Assembly: GCA_001770935.1 (NCBI GenBank)
Contig: MESI01000043.1
Location: 1 to 64,000 of the forward strand
Source: Burkholderiales bacterium RIFCSPLOWO2_12_FULL_61_40
GTDB taxonomy: Bacteria > Pseudomonadota > Gammaproteobacteria > Burkholderiales > Burkholderiaceae_C
Direction: 5' to 3'
Length of the DNA: 64,000 bases
Numbering within the stretch: position 1 is the stretch's first letter; each line of letters opens with the position of its first letter. The notes under the pieces are model-generated. The model saw nothing but the letters and a program-made list of their open reading frames with translations, was not told the DNA's origin and made no database searches. Made by a program: the position numbers and the translations under genes. Shown in pieces: positions 39,751-48,794 of the stretch.

Positions 39751-40644
39751 TTAACCGAACAACTGCCCGCGTGCTGCCGTGGTGATGGCCACCACACAGG
39801 GGTGGGTGATGCGCCGCTCGACCGACACGGCAAAAAACTCCTCCACCAGCTCGTCGCTGCGGCCAATCACCTCCACGCCAAACTGCGCCACCGTCTCGGC
39901 CTCCATCACGCTGGGGCCCATGAACACACCGCGCCCCTTGCGGCCAAAAGCGGTCATCAGCGCGCCGTCGTCAAACTCGCCAATGATGCGCGGGTGGATC
40001 TGGTGCCGGGTGAGCCAACCCTCCAGCTGCTGGCGCACCGAGGCCTGCGCGCCCTGGATCAGCAGGGGCGCGCCGTTCAGGCAGCCGGGGAAACTGCCCT
40101 GGAGCTGACTCTTCAGGCCGGGCGCACAAAAGAAACTCATGGCGGTGCTGCCCAGCGGGTGGTTGAAGGCCTTGACGCTGATGCGCCGCGACATCGGTTC
40201 GTCGGCAATCACCAGGTCCAGCCGGTGCAGGGCCAGTTGCGCCAGCAGGTCGGGGAACTTGCCCTCGCTGCAGATCAGGCGCACCGGCTCAGCCACCGAC
40301 AAGGCGGGCTCCAGCAGCCGGTAGGCCACCGACTTGGTGACCGAATCCGCCACCCCCACCTTGAAGTCCAGCACACGCTGGCCGCCGTGCGCCTGGCGTA
40401 CTGCGGTTTCCAGCTCAGTACCCAGCGTGAAAATCTGGTCGGCGTAACTCAACGCCAGACGGCCGTCTTCGGTCAGTTCCAGATGGCGGCCGCTTTTCTG
40501 GAACAGCTTGCGGCCCAGCCAGTCCTCCAGTTGCTTGATCTGGCCGGACAGGGTTTGCGGCGTGGTGTGCAGCTGCTCACCCGCGCGCATCACACCGCCG
40601 GCCTTGGCGGTGACCCAGAAATAATGCAGATGTTTGAAGTTCAT
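39751..40644 (-). CDS. nhaR: LysR-type regulator NhaR-like
   Basis: The start at 40644 gives 298 residues beginning MNFKHLHYFWVTAKAGGVMRAGEQLHTTPQTLSGQIKQLE, the NhaR-type LysR helix-turn-helix, followed by an RKLFQKSGRHLELTEDG wing and a substrate domain with GRKGRGVFMGPSVME. E. coli NhaR activates the Na+/H+ antiporter nhaA and other genes in response to Na+. No nhaA lies next to it. It is divergent from an Rrf2 regulator, with an A/T-rich intergenic region of 107 bp. Confidence 0.87.
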   Translation of the reverse strand: MNFKHLHYFWVTAKAGGVMRAGEQLHTTPQTLSGQIKQLEDWLGRKLFQKSGRHLELTEDGRLALSYADQIFTLGTELETAVRQAHGGQRVLDFKVGVADSVTKSVAYRLLEPALSVAEPVRLICSEGKFPDLLAQLALHRLDLVIADEPMSRRISVKAFNHPLGSTAMSFFCAPGLKSQLQGSFPGCLNGAPLLIQGAQASVRQQLEGWLTRHQIHPRIIGEFDDGALMTAFGRKGRGVFMGPSVMEAETVAQFGVEVIGRSDELVEEFFAVSVERRITHPCVVAITTAARGQLFG

Positions 40645-40751
40645 GCGGTTTTTTCGAAGTGAAATTATAAAAAATACGAATTTACGCGAAGCATAGCCTT
40701 CTCTACAGTCTGGGTTTTTACAAGCACCACCACACGTCAAGGAGTAACACC

Positions 40752-41288
40752 GTGCGACTCAGTACCCGAGGCCGATTTGCCATCACCGCCATGATTGATC
40801 TTGCGCTGCGCGAAAGCGCCCAGCCCGTGCCCCTGGTGGAGATTGCGCTGCGCCACCGCATCTCGCTGTCCTATCTGGAGCAGGTGTTTGCCAAGCTTCG
40901 CCAGCAAGGCCTGGTGGACAGCACGCGCGGGCCCGGTGGCGGCTACACCCTGGGTTTTCGGGGTGACAGCATCACGGTGGCCGACATCATTGGGGCGATT
41001 GAGGACGGCGACGATGATCGCAAGCCCGAGAGCCAGCGCGAAACCTCGCAAAGTGCGCAGGACATGACGCAGGGGCTGTGGGACGATTTGCATTCGGCCC
41101 TGGTGAAACACATGAAAACCATCACCCTGCGCAGTTTGGCCGCAGAGCAGCGCGCCAAGGGGTTTCAGGTGGAAGAGCGCATGGCCACCAAAAAGGGCGT
41201 GTTCCAAAAGCCCAAGGCCGATCCGCTGCGCCCCCATGTCCCGAATTCGGTGTTTGCGTTGGGGCAGTGGCAGCCGGGTGGGGTGTAG
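40752..41288 (+). CDS. Rrf2-family regulator without cysteines
   Basis: From the GTG at 40752, preceded by aaggag, the protein has 178 residues and the Rrf2/IscR winged helix: MRLSTRGRFAITAMIDLAL, ISLSYLEQVFAKLRQQGLV, RGPGGGYTLG. In IscR three cysteines then bind a 2Fe-2S cluster, but here the corresponding stretch reads DDDRKPESQRETSQSAQDM, and the whole protein has no cysteine. Cluster-based sensing is excluded, so it may act as a constitutive or differently sensing repressor. It stands alone. Confidence 0.87.
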   Translation: MRLSTRGRFAITAMIDLALRESAQPVPLVEIALRHRISLSYLEQVFAKLRQQGLVDSTRGPGGGYTLGFRGDSITVADIIGAIEDGDDDRKPESQRETSQSAQDMTQGLWDDLHSALVKHMKTITLRSLAAEQRAKGFQVEERMATKKGVFQKPKADPLRPHVPNSVFALGQWQPGGV

Positions 41289-41290
41289 AC

Positions 41291-42076
41291 CTACCGCCCT
41301 TTGCGAAACTCGTCCGGCGTGGCCCCCACCAGGCGTTTGAACATGGTGATGAAGGCCGAGGCGCTGCCGTAGCCCAGGTCCAGGGCGATGGTCTCCACCG
41401 TCTGGCCCGCCTCCAGCAAGGGCATGGCCGTCACCACCCGCAGGCGCAGGCGCCATTCGGCCAGCGACATGCCTAAGTCGCGCTGGGCGCGGCGCATCAG
41501 GGTGCGCTCGGTGGTGTGGGCGGCATGCGCCAGCTCCGGCAGCGGCCGGTTGTCGCCCGGCTGGGCCTGCAGCATGCGCAGCACGGCGCCCAGCGCGGGG
41601 TCGTCCGAGCTGGGCAGGTAGCTGCCCGCACAGGGGGCCAGGGCCAGTTGGTCCAGCAGCACCTGCAGCAGGCGCTCGTCCTGCGGGCTGGTTGGCTGCA
41701 CGGCGCCTTGCTGGTGCAGATGCTCCAGCAAGGCGCGCACCAGGGGGCTGACCGTCAGCGCGCACGGGCTGCGGGGCAGGGCGCTGCACTGCAGGGGCGC
41801 AATGTAGAGCGAGCAGTGGCAGGCTTCCTGGCGGTTCAGCCCCACATGCTCCAGGTCGGGCGGCAGCCAAATACCGTACTGCGGTGGCGCCAGGTAATGG
41901 TGACCGGCCACCTTCACCTCCATCACGCCGCTGAAGGAATACACAAACTCGCCCCAGGCGTGCTGGTGCTGCGGGTACAGCCCCTCGGCGGGCACCTGTG
42001 CACTGCGAAACATGATGGGCGCGGGTAAATCCGGGCTGGACAGCGGAATTTCCAGCTTCGGGCTCAGGATAGGCAT
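41291..42076 (-). CDS. AraC-family transcriptional regulator with cupin sensor domain
   Basis: The 261-residue protein has an AraC-type cupin (HQHAWGEFVYSFSGVMEVKVAGHHYLAPPQYGIWLPP) and two C-terminal helix-turn-helix motifs (LPELAHAAHTTERTLMRRAQRDLGMSLAEWRLRLR, ETIALDLGYGSASAFITMFKRLVGATPDEFRK). It is divergent from an EamA transporter gene 109 bp away, its likely target, and ends 2 bp from the Rrf2 gene stop on the other strand. Confidence 0.9.
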   Translation of the reverse strand: MPILSPKLEIPLSSPDLPAPIMFRSAQVPAEGLYPQHQHAWGEFVYSFSGVMEVKVAGHHYLAPPQYGIWLPPDLEHVGLNRQEACHCSLYIAPLQCSALPRSPCALTVSPLVRALLEHLHQQGAVQPTSPQDERLLQVLLDQLALAPCAGSYLPSSDDPALGAVLRMLQAQPGDNRPLPELAHAAHTTERTLMRRAQRDLGMSLAEWRLRLRVVTAMPLLEAGQTVETIALDLGYGSASAFITMFKRLVGATPDEFRKGR

Positions 42077-42185
42077 GGCTTTGTCGGCTCCGGCGTATGG
42101 CTTGTCAGTTTTTCACTATATCAACGAAAGCAGTCAATCGAATAATCAAGGCCTCTTTCCCCGCACCCACACCCAAGGACCCACG

Positions 42186-43136
42186 ATGGACATACGCAAA
42201 GCACTGGATTCACGGGCCATTGGACTGATGCTGGTGCTCTGCCTGGTCTGGGGCCTGCAGCAGATCGTGCTCAAGGCCACAGCGTCCGAGATCGCACCCA
42301 TCCTGCAAATCGCGCTGCGCTCGGGCGTGGCGGCGGTGCTGGTGGGCCTGCTGATGGCGGCGCGGGGTGAACGCCTGAACTGGTCCGACGGCAGCTGGCG
42401 CCCCGGCCTGGTGGTGGGCCTGCTGTTCGCGCTGGAGTTCTTGCTGGTGGGCGAGGGCCTGCGCCACACCAGCGCCTCCCATATGGTGGTGTTTTTGTAC
42501 ACCGCGCCCATTTTTGCGGCACTGGGCCTGCACTGGAAACTGCCCGCCGAGCGTTTGGGGCCGGTGCAGTGGCTGGGCATCGGCCTGGCCTTTGCCGGGA
42601 TCGCGCTGGCGTTTTTTGGCCGCAGCCAGCCCCGCGTGGCGGCGCCCGGCAACATGCTGTGGGGTGATTTTCTGGGCCTGATGGCCGGTATGGCCTGGGG
42701 CGCCACCACCATGGTGGTGCGCTGCTCGGCACTGGCCAAAGCGCCGGCCACCCAGACCCTGCTGTACCAGCTGGTGTGCGCCTTTGTGCTGCTGCTGGGC
42801 GCGGCCTTTGCCACCGGCCAAAGCAGCTTCAAGTTCACCCCCCAGGTCTGGGCCAGCCTGGCCTTTCATTCGCTGGTGGTGTCGTTTGCCAGTTTTTTGG
42901 CGTGGTTCTGGTTGCTGCGCAAGTACCTGGCCTCGCGCCTGGGTGTGTTTTCCTTCATGACGCCGCTGTTTGGCATCGTGTTTGGCGCCTGGCTGCTGAA
43001 CGAGCCCCTGGAAATGAGCTTTCTGGCAGGCGCCGTGCCGGTGCTGGCGGGCATTGTGCTGGTCAGCGGCGGCGGCGCCTGGGTGACGCAGGCACTGGGC
43101 GGCCTGGGATGGCGGCGTGCCCGCGTGGGGGGATAA
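42186..43136 (+). CDS. EamA/DMT-superfamily permease
   Basis: The start at 42186 gives 316 residues with ten hydrophobic segments arranged as two EamA repeats (GLMLVLCLVWGLQQIVLKA ... and MLWGDFLGLMAGMAWGATTM ...). The C-terminal half has the usual SFMTPLFGIVFGAWLLNEPLEMSFLAGAVPVLAGIVLV. These are drug/metabolite exporters or amino-acid effluxers. Its divergent AraC neighbour is the likely regulator. The track start at 42012 lies in the AraC gene. Confidence 0.88.
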   Translation: MDIRKALDSRAIGLMLVLCLVWGLQQIVLKATASEIAPILQIALRSGVAAVLVGLLMAARGERLNWSDGSWRPGLVVGLLFALEFLLVGEGLRHTSASHMVVFLYTAPIFAALGLHWKLPAERLGPVQWLGIGLAFAGIALAFFGRSQPRVAAPGNMLWGDFLGLMAGMAWGATTMVVRCSALAKAPATQTLLYQLVCAFVLLLGAAFATGQSSFKFTPQVWASLAFHSLVVSFASFLAWFWLLRKYLASRLGVFSFMTPLFGIVFGAWLLNEPLEMSFLAGAVPVLAGIVLVSGGGAWVTQALGGLGWRRARVGG

Positions 43137-43209
43137 TTCCATTTCCATATCAATGCGATATGTCGTTGCCCCTCCTTGTCGTGCTAAAGCACTGCCTGCG
43201 TCGGTGCGC

Positions 43210-43368
43210 CTAATCTCTCATTGATCTGAAAACGGAATAACAACGCCGTAGACCTGCGTTTTCCAGCCGGAGTTGCTCGATCCGTTGCTCTGTTGTGTGA
43301 AGGCGCATCTGCAAATCCTGGTTGGCGAGGGTCAACCGTTCAACTTCAACAGCGAGGCCATTCGCCAT
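43210..43368 (-). CDS. Small coiled-coil protein, hypothetical
   Basis: From the ATG at 43368 the 52-residue product (MANGLAVEVERLTLANQDLQ..., EQRIEQLRLENAGLRR) has leucines or equivalent at heptad spacing, a short coiled coil. It lies 25 bp after the 263-residue gene on the same strand. The frame stays open upstream into that gene, so the true start is uncertain and the ORF could be spurious. Confidence 0.35.
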   Translation of the reverse strand: MANGLAVEVERLTLANQDLQMRLHTTEQRIEQLRLENAGLRRCYSVFRSMRD

Positions 43369-43393
43369 GGCTGTGACCCGCGCACGGATACCT

Positions 43394-44185
43394 TCACGGG
43401 ACTGCGCTAAACGGCAACAGAGCCTTGGCAGCCTCAATGCGCAGCGGCAGCGCAATCGCCGGATCGTTCATCACGTCAAGCAAAAACTGCTTGGGGTCCA
43501 GACATTGTCCCTGCGATGCTGACTCTGCCACGGTGTGCTGGTTTGGGTGGACCGCCCGCTCGCCTGTGGCGCAGGCCATGGGCGAGGGCGCTGGTCTGGC
43601 CACCGGTGTGGTCCGCTCCAAAAGGGCTTGAAAGACCGCAGGTTGGATGCATTCCAGGCGTGACAGCACATGGGCCTGGGCATCGGGGCTGGGGGGCAGG
43701 TCGAGCCAGGGCTCCTCCGCGAAGATGGCGGCCAGGTCCGGGGCCACAAACGCGGACCATAGGCCCGTGTCCGGCTGCCGTGCCGGTACCAGCCGGGCGT
43801 GGCGGGTTTTTCCCGGCGCAGAAGTGTCCGCACAAGGCAGCATGCCAATGCGCCCCGGTGCCACCGTGCCCAGATAGCGCAGGCGCAATGCTTCCAGGAA
43901 GGCCTGCGCTGCAGCGACGGAAACCGGCTCCGCCAGAGAGAACCACAGTTGGTACGCGTCAACGCCGGAGACGGCAATCGCCGGTGCGGGCAAGGCCAGA
44001 TCCGCCTGCACCCCGCGCCACAGCGCAGACAGGGCATTCCAGTCGGCCGGTCTGCCCAGCTCCAGAACCAGGGCGCGCACGCGCCCATCGGAAGCAACCA
44101 GGTCGGGCCCACCCGCATGCGGGTGGGAGCTGCTGGGGGCGGTAGAAAGGTAGAGGCGGTCAAGCTCGGCTTGCAGTGTGCTCAT
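43394..44185 (-). CDS. Hypothetical protein, 263 residues
   Basis: The ATG at 44185 is chosen over the track's 44449, which runs into the neighbouring LysE gene. The protein starts MSTLQAELDRLYLSTAPSS and has a central region (RVRALVLELGRPADWNALSALWRGVQADLALPAPAIAVSG, YQLWFSLAEPVSVAAAQAFLEALRLRYL) with an alternating strand-helix pattern that recalls primase-like or replication-initiator folds, but I cannot assign it. The C-terminus (DPKQFLLDVMNDPAIALPLRIEAAKALLP) looks like a helical module seen in phage terminase small subunits. Coding quality is good on this strand. Confidence 0.65.
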   Translation of the reverse strand: MSTLQAELDRLYLSTAPSSSHPHAGGPDLVASDGRVRALVLELGRPADWNALSALWRGVQADLALPAPAIAVSGVDAYQLWFSLAEPVSVAAAQAFLEALRLRYLGTVAPGRIGMLPCADTSAPGKTRHARLVPARQPDTGLWSAFVAPDLAAIFAEEPWLDLPPSPDAQAHVLSRLECIQPAVFQALLERTTPVARPAPSPMACATGERAVHPNQHTVAESASQGQCLDPKQFLLDVMNDPAIALPLRIEAAKALLPFSAVP

Positions 44186-44259
44186 GGCGAAATAGGGGAT
44201 GTGGGCCGTATGGCAAAACAGTGTTTGTACCCGAATTGGATTGGCAAGCCATTCGGCAA

Positions 44260-44898
44260 TTACTCCCGCGCCGCCGCCATCACGGCCGCAAAGCCCACAA
44301 AAACGCCACCCGTAAGGCGGTTGAACGCCCGCATCACCGTGGCGCGCCGCAGGTAGACCGACAGGGACTGGCCGCTGATGGCGTACACAAAATACCAGCC
44401 CACTTCGATGACACTGAAGGTGGTCAGCAGAATCGCGAACTGCGGCCACTTTGCCAGACCCGGTTCGATGAACTGCGGAAAGAAAGCTGCCGCAAACAAA
44501 ATCGCTTTGGGGTTGCTGGCGGCCACCAAAAAGCCCTGCCGGTAAATGGCACCTGATGGGGTCGCGGACAACGCGGTCAAAGTGGGGCCACCCGCTTGGT
44601 CATTTTGGTCGTGCACCGGAGCGCGCCAGCACTTCACCCCCAGGTACGCCAGGTAGGCCGCCCCGGCCAGGCGCAGCGCTTCGAACACGGTGGGGAAGGT
44701 CTGCAACAAAGCCCCCAGGCCCGCCGCCGAAATACCCATCATCGCAATCAACGCCGTCATGCACCCCGCCATGGCAATCACCGCTGCGCGCACGCCGTGG
44801 CGGGCACTGGTGCTCATGACAAAAAGCATGTTGGGGCCGGGCGTGGCGGAGACCACGAAGGTCATCAGGATAAAGAGCCACCAGGTGCTGAGGGTCAT
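44260..44898 (-). CDS. LysE/RhtB-family exporter
   Basis: The start at 44898 gives 212 residues with the family signature VVSATPGPNMLFVMSTSARHGVRAAVIAMAGCMTAL, LAGAAYLAYLGVKCWRAP, SNPKAILFAAAFFPQFIEPG and a C-terminal FNRLTGGVFVGFAAVMA. It is a likely amino-acid or homoserine-lactone exporter. It lies downstream of the restriction operon on the same strand with about 180 bp between, probably under its own promoter. Confidence 0.9.
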   Translation of the reverse strand: MTLSTWWLFILMTFVVSATPGPNMLFVMSTSARHGVRAAVIAMAGCMTALIAMMGISAAGLGALLQTFPTVFEALRLAGAAYLAYLGVKCWRAPVHDQNDQAGGPTLTALSATPSGAIYRQGFLVAASNPKAILFAAAFFPQFIEPGLAKWPQFAILLTTFSVIEVGWYFVYAISGQSLSVYLRRATVMRAFNRLTGGVFVGFAAVMAAARE

Positions 44899-45076
44899 GG
44901 GGATTTCTCCGATTGGGAATAGGGACAAGAGGCTACCAGATGCACCCCCGCACCAGAAAAGCACAGTTCGTATGGAAGGCAGGGCAGGGCTTGGAGGCTG
45001 CGGCCAAAGCCCCGTGAGCCGACCTCTGGATCAACGTTCTCTTTGAGGTTTTCGGGTCCAGGAATGTTCATGGCGC

Positions 45077-46699
45077 TCACGGCAACAGATTCAGCCCCAG
45101 CTCTTTCAAAAAGGCGTTGTGCTTTTGCTTAGCCGCCACAATCGCCTTTTCAATTTCGACCAATTCGCCATGCGTGGCAGCCAAATCAATCTCTGCCTCA
45201 CCCACCGCCGTGCTGATGTAGCGCGAGATGTTCAGGTTGAACTCGTTCTTCTCGATCTCTGCCATCCCCACCCGGCGTGAATAGCGTGCCTCTTCCTCGC
45301 GGAATTGGTAAGTTTTGATGATCTTGGCAATGTGCGCATCCGTCAGCTGGTTCTGGCGCTTGCCTTTGACAAAGTGCTCCGCCGCATTGATGAACAGCAC
45401 GTCGTCCGGCTTCTTGCACTTCTTCAGCACCAAGATGCAGACCGGGATGCCGGTGGAATAGAACAGGTTGGATGGCAGCCCAATCACGGTGTCGATGTGG
45501 CCGTCTTTCAACAGCTTGGTGCGGATACGCTCTTCCGCACCGCCACGGAAGAGAACGCCGTGCGGCAGGATGATGGCCATCACCCCCTCGTCTTTCAAGA
45601 AATGAAAGCCGTGCAGCAAAAAGGCAAAGTCTGCGGCGGACTTTGGCGCCAGGCCGTGGTTTTTGAAGCGCACATCGTCAGCCAGAGCGTCAGTAGTGTC
45701 CCAGCGATAGCTGAATGGCGGGTTGGCCACGATGGCATCAAACGATGGTTTTTTGGCCGGGTTCAGCTCGCGCAGGATGTCCCAGTCGTTGGTCAGCGTG
45801 TCGCCGTGGAAGATTTCAAACTCGGTGTCCTTCACCCCGTGCAGCAGCATGTTCATGCGCGCCAGGTTGTAGGTGGTGATGTTCTTCTCTTGCCCGTAAA
45901 TCTTGCCAATGCCATGCTGCCCCATGCGCTTGCGCACGTTCAGCAGCAGCGAGCCCGATCCGCAGGCAAAGTCCATCACGCTGTCGAGCCGCTGTTTCAC
46001 CCCCGTTTTGGGCTCTTGGCTATCCAGTGTGACGATGGTGGAGAGGATGTCCGAGATTTGCTGCGGCGTGTAAAACTCGCCCGCCTTCTTGCCGGAGCCC
46101 GCAGCAAACTGGCCAATCAGGTATTCATAGGCATCACCCAACGCGTCCATTTCCCTGGAGAACTCTGCCAGCCCATCGGCGATCTTCTGGATGATGGTGC
46201 AGAGCTTGGCATTGCGCTCCGTGTAGGTCTTACCCAGCTTGGGCGAGGCCAAGTCGATTTCTGAAAACAGGCCCGAAAACGTGCTTTGAAACGACTCGGT
46301 TTCAATGTACTTGAAGCCTGCCTGCAACGTGCTCAGCATTTCTGCGTTCTGCGTGCGCGCCATGTTGGCAATGCTGCTCCACAGGTGCAGCGGCTCAATC
46401 ACGTAATGCACCTTACGGCGCATCTGCTTTTCAAAAGCGGGCACGTCGCTCAGGTTTTCCTCATACCAGATTTGAAGAGGCGTGCTCGCTCCGGTTTTCT
46501 GTAATACATCTGCCGCGATATCGGGGTAGTCGCTACCCAGCTCCTTCTTGGCCGCAGCCTCATAGTTGTCAGACAGGTAGCGCAGGAACAGGAAGGACAG
46601 CATGTAGTCGCGGAAATCGTCCGCGTCCATGGCCCCGCGCAGTTGGTCGGCAATGGCCCAGAGGGTCTTGCCCAGTTGTTTTTGGTTTTGTTCGGTCAT
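45077..46699 (-). CDS. hsdM: Type I restriction-modification DNA methyltransferase subunit HsdM
   Basis: The 540-residue protein has the N-terminal HsdM helical domain (LWAIADQLRGAMDADDFRDYMLSFLFLRYLSDNYE) and the N6-adenine methyltransferase domain with SAM motif DFACGSGSLLLNVRKRMG and catalytic NPPFSYRWD. With HsdS it forms the methylase that protects the host's asymmetric target sequence. It is the last gene of the operon, which is unusual because hsdM normally stands near hsdS. Its start overlaps the DUF1016 gene by ATGA. Confidence 0.95.
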   Translation of the reverse strand: MTEQNQKQLGKTLWAIADQLRGAMDADDFRDYMLSFLFLRYLSDNYEAAAKKELGSDYPDIAADVLQKTGASTPLQIWYEENLSDVPAFEKQMRRKVHYVIEPLHLWSSIANMARTQNAEMLSTLQAGFKYIETESFQSTFSGLFSEIDLASPKLGKTYTERNAKLCTIIQKIADGLAEFSREMDALGDAYEYLIGQFAAGSGKKAGEFYTPQQISDILSTIVTLDSQEPKTGVKQRLDSVMDFACGSGSLLLNVRKRMGQHGIGKIYGQEKNITTYNLARMNMLLHGVKDTEFEIFHGDTLTNDWDILRELNPAKKPSFDAIVANPPFSYRWDTTDALADDVRFKNHGLAPKSAADFAFLLHGFHFLKDEGVMAIILPHGVLFRGGAEERIRTKLLKDGHIDTVIGLPSNLFYSTGIPVCILVLKKCKKPDDVLFINAAEHFVKGKRQNQLTDAHIAKIIKTYQFREEEARYSRRVGMAEIEKNEFNLNISRYISTAVGEAEIDLAATHGELVEIEKAIVAAKQKHNAFLKELGLNLLP

Positions 46700-47796
46700 G
46701 TTTCGCTATCGTCGTTGCCTTCGCCACGCAGGTCTTGGTGGGCTTCAATTTCTTCACGGTCACGCTGCAGTTCCAGCCGCAGCTCTTCTTCGCTGGGCAA
46801 CACCAAACGGTACTTGCTGGCAAAAAGCTGTTCACTGCCATTGAGCACGGAGTAGCGCACCACTGACTTGTCTTTGCTGCCGCACAGCAAAATGCCAACC
46901 GTGGGGTTGTCGCCCTCGCCCCGGCGCAGATCGTCGTACATGCGCACATACATGTCCATCTGCCCGACATCCTGGTGCGTGAGTGGCCCGGTTTTCAGGT
47001 CGATCAGCACAAAGCACTTGAGCAGGTAGTTGTAAAACACCAGGTCGATGTAGAAATCCTGCGTTTCGGTGCTGATGCGCTGTTGGCGGGCCACAAAGGC
47101 AAAGCCCTTGCCCAGCTCCATCAAAAACTGTTGCAGCTTGTCCATCAAGGCAGTCTCCAGCTTGGCTTCCAGCAGGCGGCCCGTGTCGGGCAGACCCAAG
47201 AACTCCAGCATCACCGGGTCACGCACAAAAGCGCGTGGCGATTGTTCCAGTGCGCCCAGGTTTGTCTGCGCTTCGGCGGTCACGGCTGCCTTGTCTTGGC
47301 TTAACAGTAGGCGCTCAAAATACAGACTGCCAATTTGCCGCTCCAGCGCGCGCGTACTCCAGTTTTGTGCTGCTACCTCTTGCACATACCACTGCCGCGC
47401 CTCGGCGCTGTCCACCCGCAGCAGCAGGCGGTAATGCGTCCAGCTCAATTCGTGACGCAATGCGTCACGAATTGGAAATGCCTGGTAAAAAAGCCTCATG
47501 TACCGCAGGTTCGATGCATCAAAGCCTTTGCCAAACTCGCGGGTCAGAGACTGCGCCAAGGTGGCCAGCAATGCCTTGCCGTGCGCAGCCCTGTTTTTGC
47601 CGCCCTGCTCAAATTCGACGATGTGCCGCCCGACCTGCCAGTAGGTCTGCACCTGCACCGTATCCACCGCCCGCAGCACCTGTTGCCGAGAGTCTCCAAT
47701 GAGTTGGCGCAGGGCGTCCAGCAAAGGCGAAAAGCCTTCGAGAGTGCTGGCTACTTTTTCGGGTTTCCCCAAAGGGTTATTGCGGTGTTCGATCAT
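46696..47796 (-). CDS. DUF1016/YhcG-type PDDEXK nuclease
   Basis: The 366-residue protein has the N-terminal DUF1016 domain (VQVQTYWQVGRHIVEFEQGGKNRAAHGKALLATLAQSLTREFGKGFDASNLRYMRLFYQAFP) and a C-terminal PDDEXK-type core, FYIDLVFYNYLLKCFVLIDLKTG, with Asp and DLK at the expected positions. Homologues (YhcG, RmuC-like RpnC neighbours) are repeatedly found inside type I restriction loci; their role there is unclear. It is coupled on both sides by ATGA overlaps to rhuM and hsdM. Confidence 0.88.
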   Translation of the reverse strand: MIEHRNNPLGKPEKVASTLEGFSPLLDALRQLIGDSRQQVLRAVDTVQVQTYWQVGRHIVEFEQGGKNRAAHGKALLATLAQSLTREFGKGFDASNLRYMRLFYQAFPIRDALRHELSWTHYRLLLRVDSAEARQWYVQEVAAQNWSTRALERQIGSLYFERLLLSQDKAAVTAEAQTNLGALEQSPRAFVRDPVMLEFLGLPDTGRLLEAKLETALMDKLQQFLMELGKGFAFVARQQRISTETQDFYIDLVFYNYLLKCFVLIDLKTGPLTHQDVGQMDMYVRMYDDLRRGEGDNPTVGILLCGSKDKSVVRYSVLNGSEQLFASKYRLVLPSEEELRLELQRDREEIEAHQDLRGEGNDDSET

Positions 47797-48794
47797 TGTT
47801 TCGGGCGGCGTTTGATGGTGTTTTCCAGCGCTTTCAGGTCGGCTTCGTCTTGCTGGTCGGCCTGCAGTGCCTCCTGCTGCTTGCGACGCTGGTCGAAGTC
47901 TTGGTAAAGCGTATTCGTCTTTGCTTCCATTTGCGCATGGCTCACTGCGCCTGCGTGCGTGAGCACAGGGAATCCGTTAGAGCTGATGATCTGATCCACG
48001 TTCTGCTTCCAAAAGGCCATGCGGATTTCCTGGCGGCTCTTGGTGCGCAGCTCTGCCGTTTCAAGGAAGATGACCACCAGCCGGTTCAGGGTGTCTATTT
48101 CATCCTCGGTCAGGTAATTCTTAGCTACCAGAATGTCCTGCTTGCGCACCTGGGCGCCCTTCCAGTGCATCAGGCCAAAGTTCAGGTCTTCGCGATTGGC
48201 CCGGGCGGTAATGAGTTCGGCAGCCGTCTTTTGCGTCACGGCGTGGAGCAACAGGTTTTGCACCGTGGCAAAAAAGATCTGCGTGGCCTGGTCCGTCTTG
48301 TCGTAGTCGCTGCTAAGGGCAAACAGCTCGCGCACCTTCTGATAGAAGCGCTTTTCCGAGGCCCGTATGTCCCGGATGCGCGCCAGCATCTCGTCGAAGT
48401 AGTCCGGGCGACCATCCGGGTTCTTCAGCCGCTCGTCGTCCATCACGAAGCCCTTAAGCAGGTACTCCTTCAGCACAGTGGAGGCCCAGCGGCGGAACTG
48501 CACGCCACGCGGCGAGCGCACCCGGTAGCCCACGGCCAGAATGGCATCCAGGTTGTAGAGCTGTGTTTGGTAGCGTTTCCCGTCTGCGGCAGTTGTCAAG
48601 GATTCCTTGACAACTGCCTCTGCATCCAGTTCACCGTCCTCAAAGATATTTTTGAGGTGTAAAGAGATGTTCTGTTTGGTGGCGTCAAATAGCTCCGCCA
48701 TTTCAAGCTGTGTCAGCCACACCGTACCCAGATCAGCCCGAAGCCGAATTTGGCTTTTTCCGTCCTCGGTGGTGTAAAGAATCAAGTCGTTCAT
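47793..48794 (-). CDS. rhuM: RhuM-family protein
   Basis: The 333-residue product matches the RhuM family: VWLTQLEMAELFDATKQNISLHLKNIFEDGEL, YNLDAILAVGYRVRSPRGVQFRRWASTVLKEYLLKGFVMDDERLK, then FATVQNLLLHAVTQKTAAEL. The family was first named in a Salmonella pathogenicity island and is very often found within hsd loci; the N-terminus resembles a DNA-binding winged helix. The molecular function is unknown. ATGA overlaps link it to the AAA ATPase gene upstream and the DUF1016 gene downstream. Confidence 0.92.
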   Translation of the reverse strand: MNDLILYTTEDGKSQIRLRADLGTVWLTQLEMAELFDATKQNISLHLKNIFEDGELDAEAVVKESLTTAADGKRYQTQLYNLDAILAVGYRVRSPRGVQFRRWASTVLKEYLLKGFVMDDERLKNPDGRPDYFDEMLARIRDIRASEKRFYQKVRELFALSSDYDKTDQATQIFFATVQNLLLHAVTQKTAAELITARANREDLNFGLMHWKGAQVRKQDILVAKNYLTEDEIDTLNRLVVIFLETAELRTKSRQEIRMAFWKQNVDQIISSNGFPVLTHAGAVSHAQMEAKTNTLYQDFDQRRKQQEALQADQQDEADLKALENTIKRRPKQ

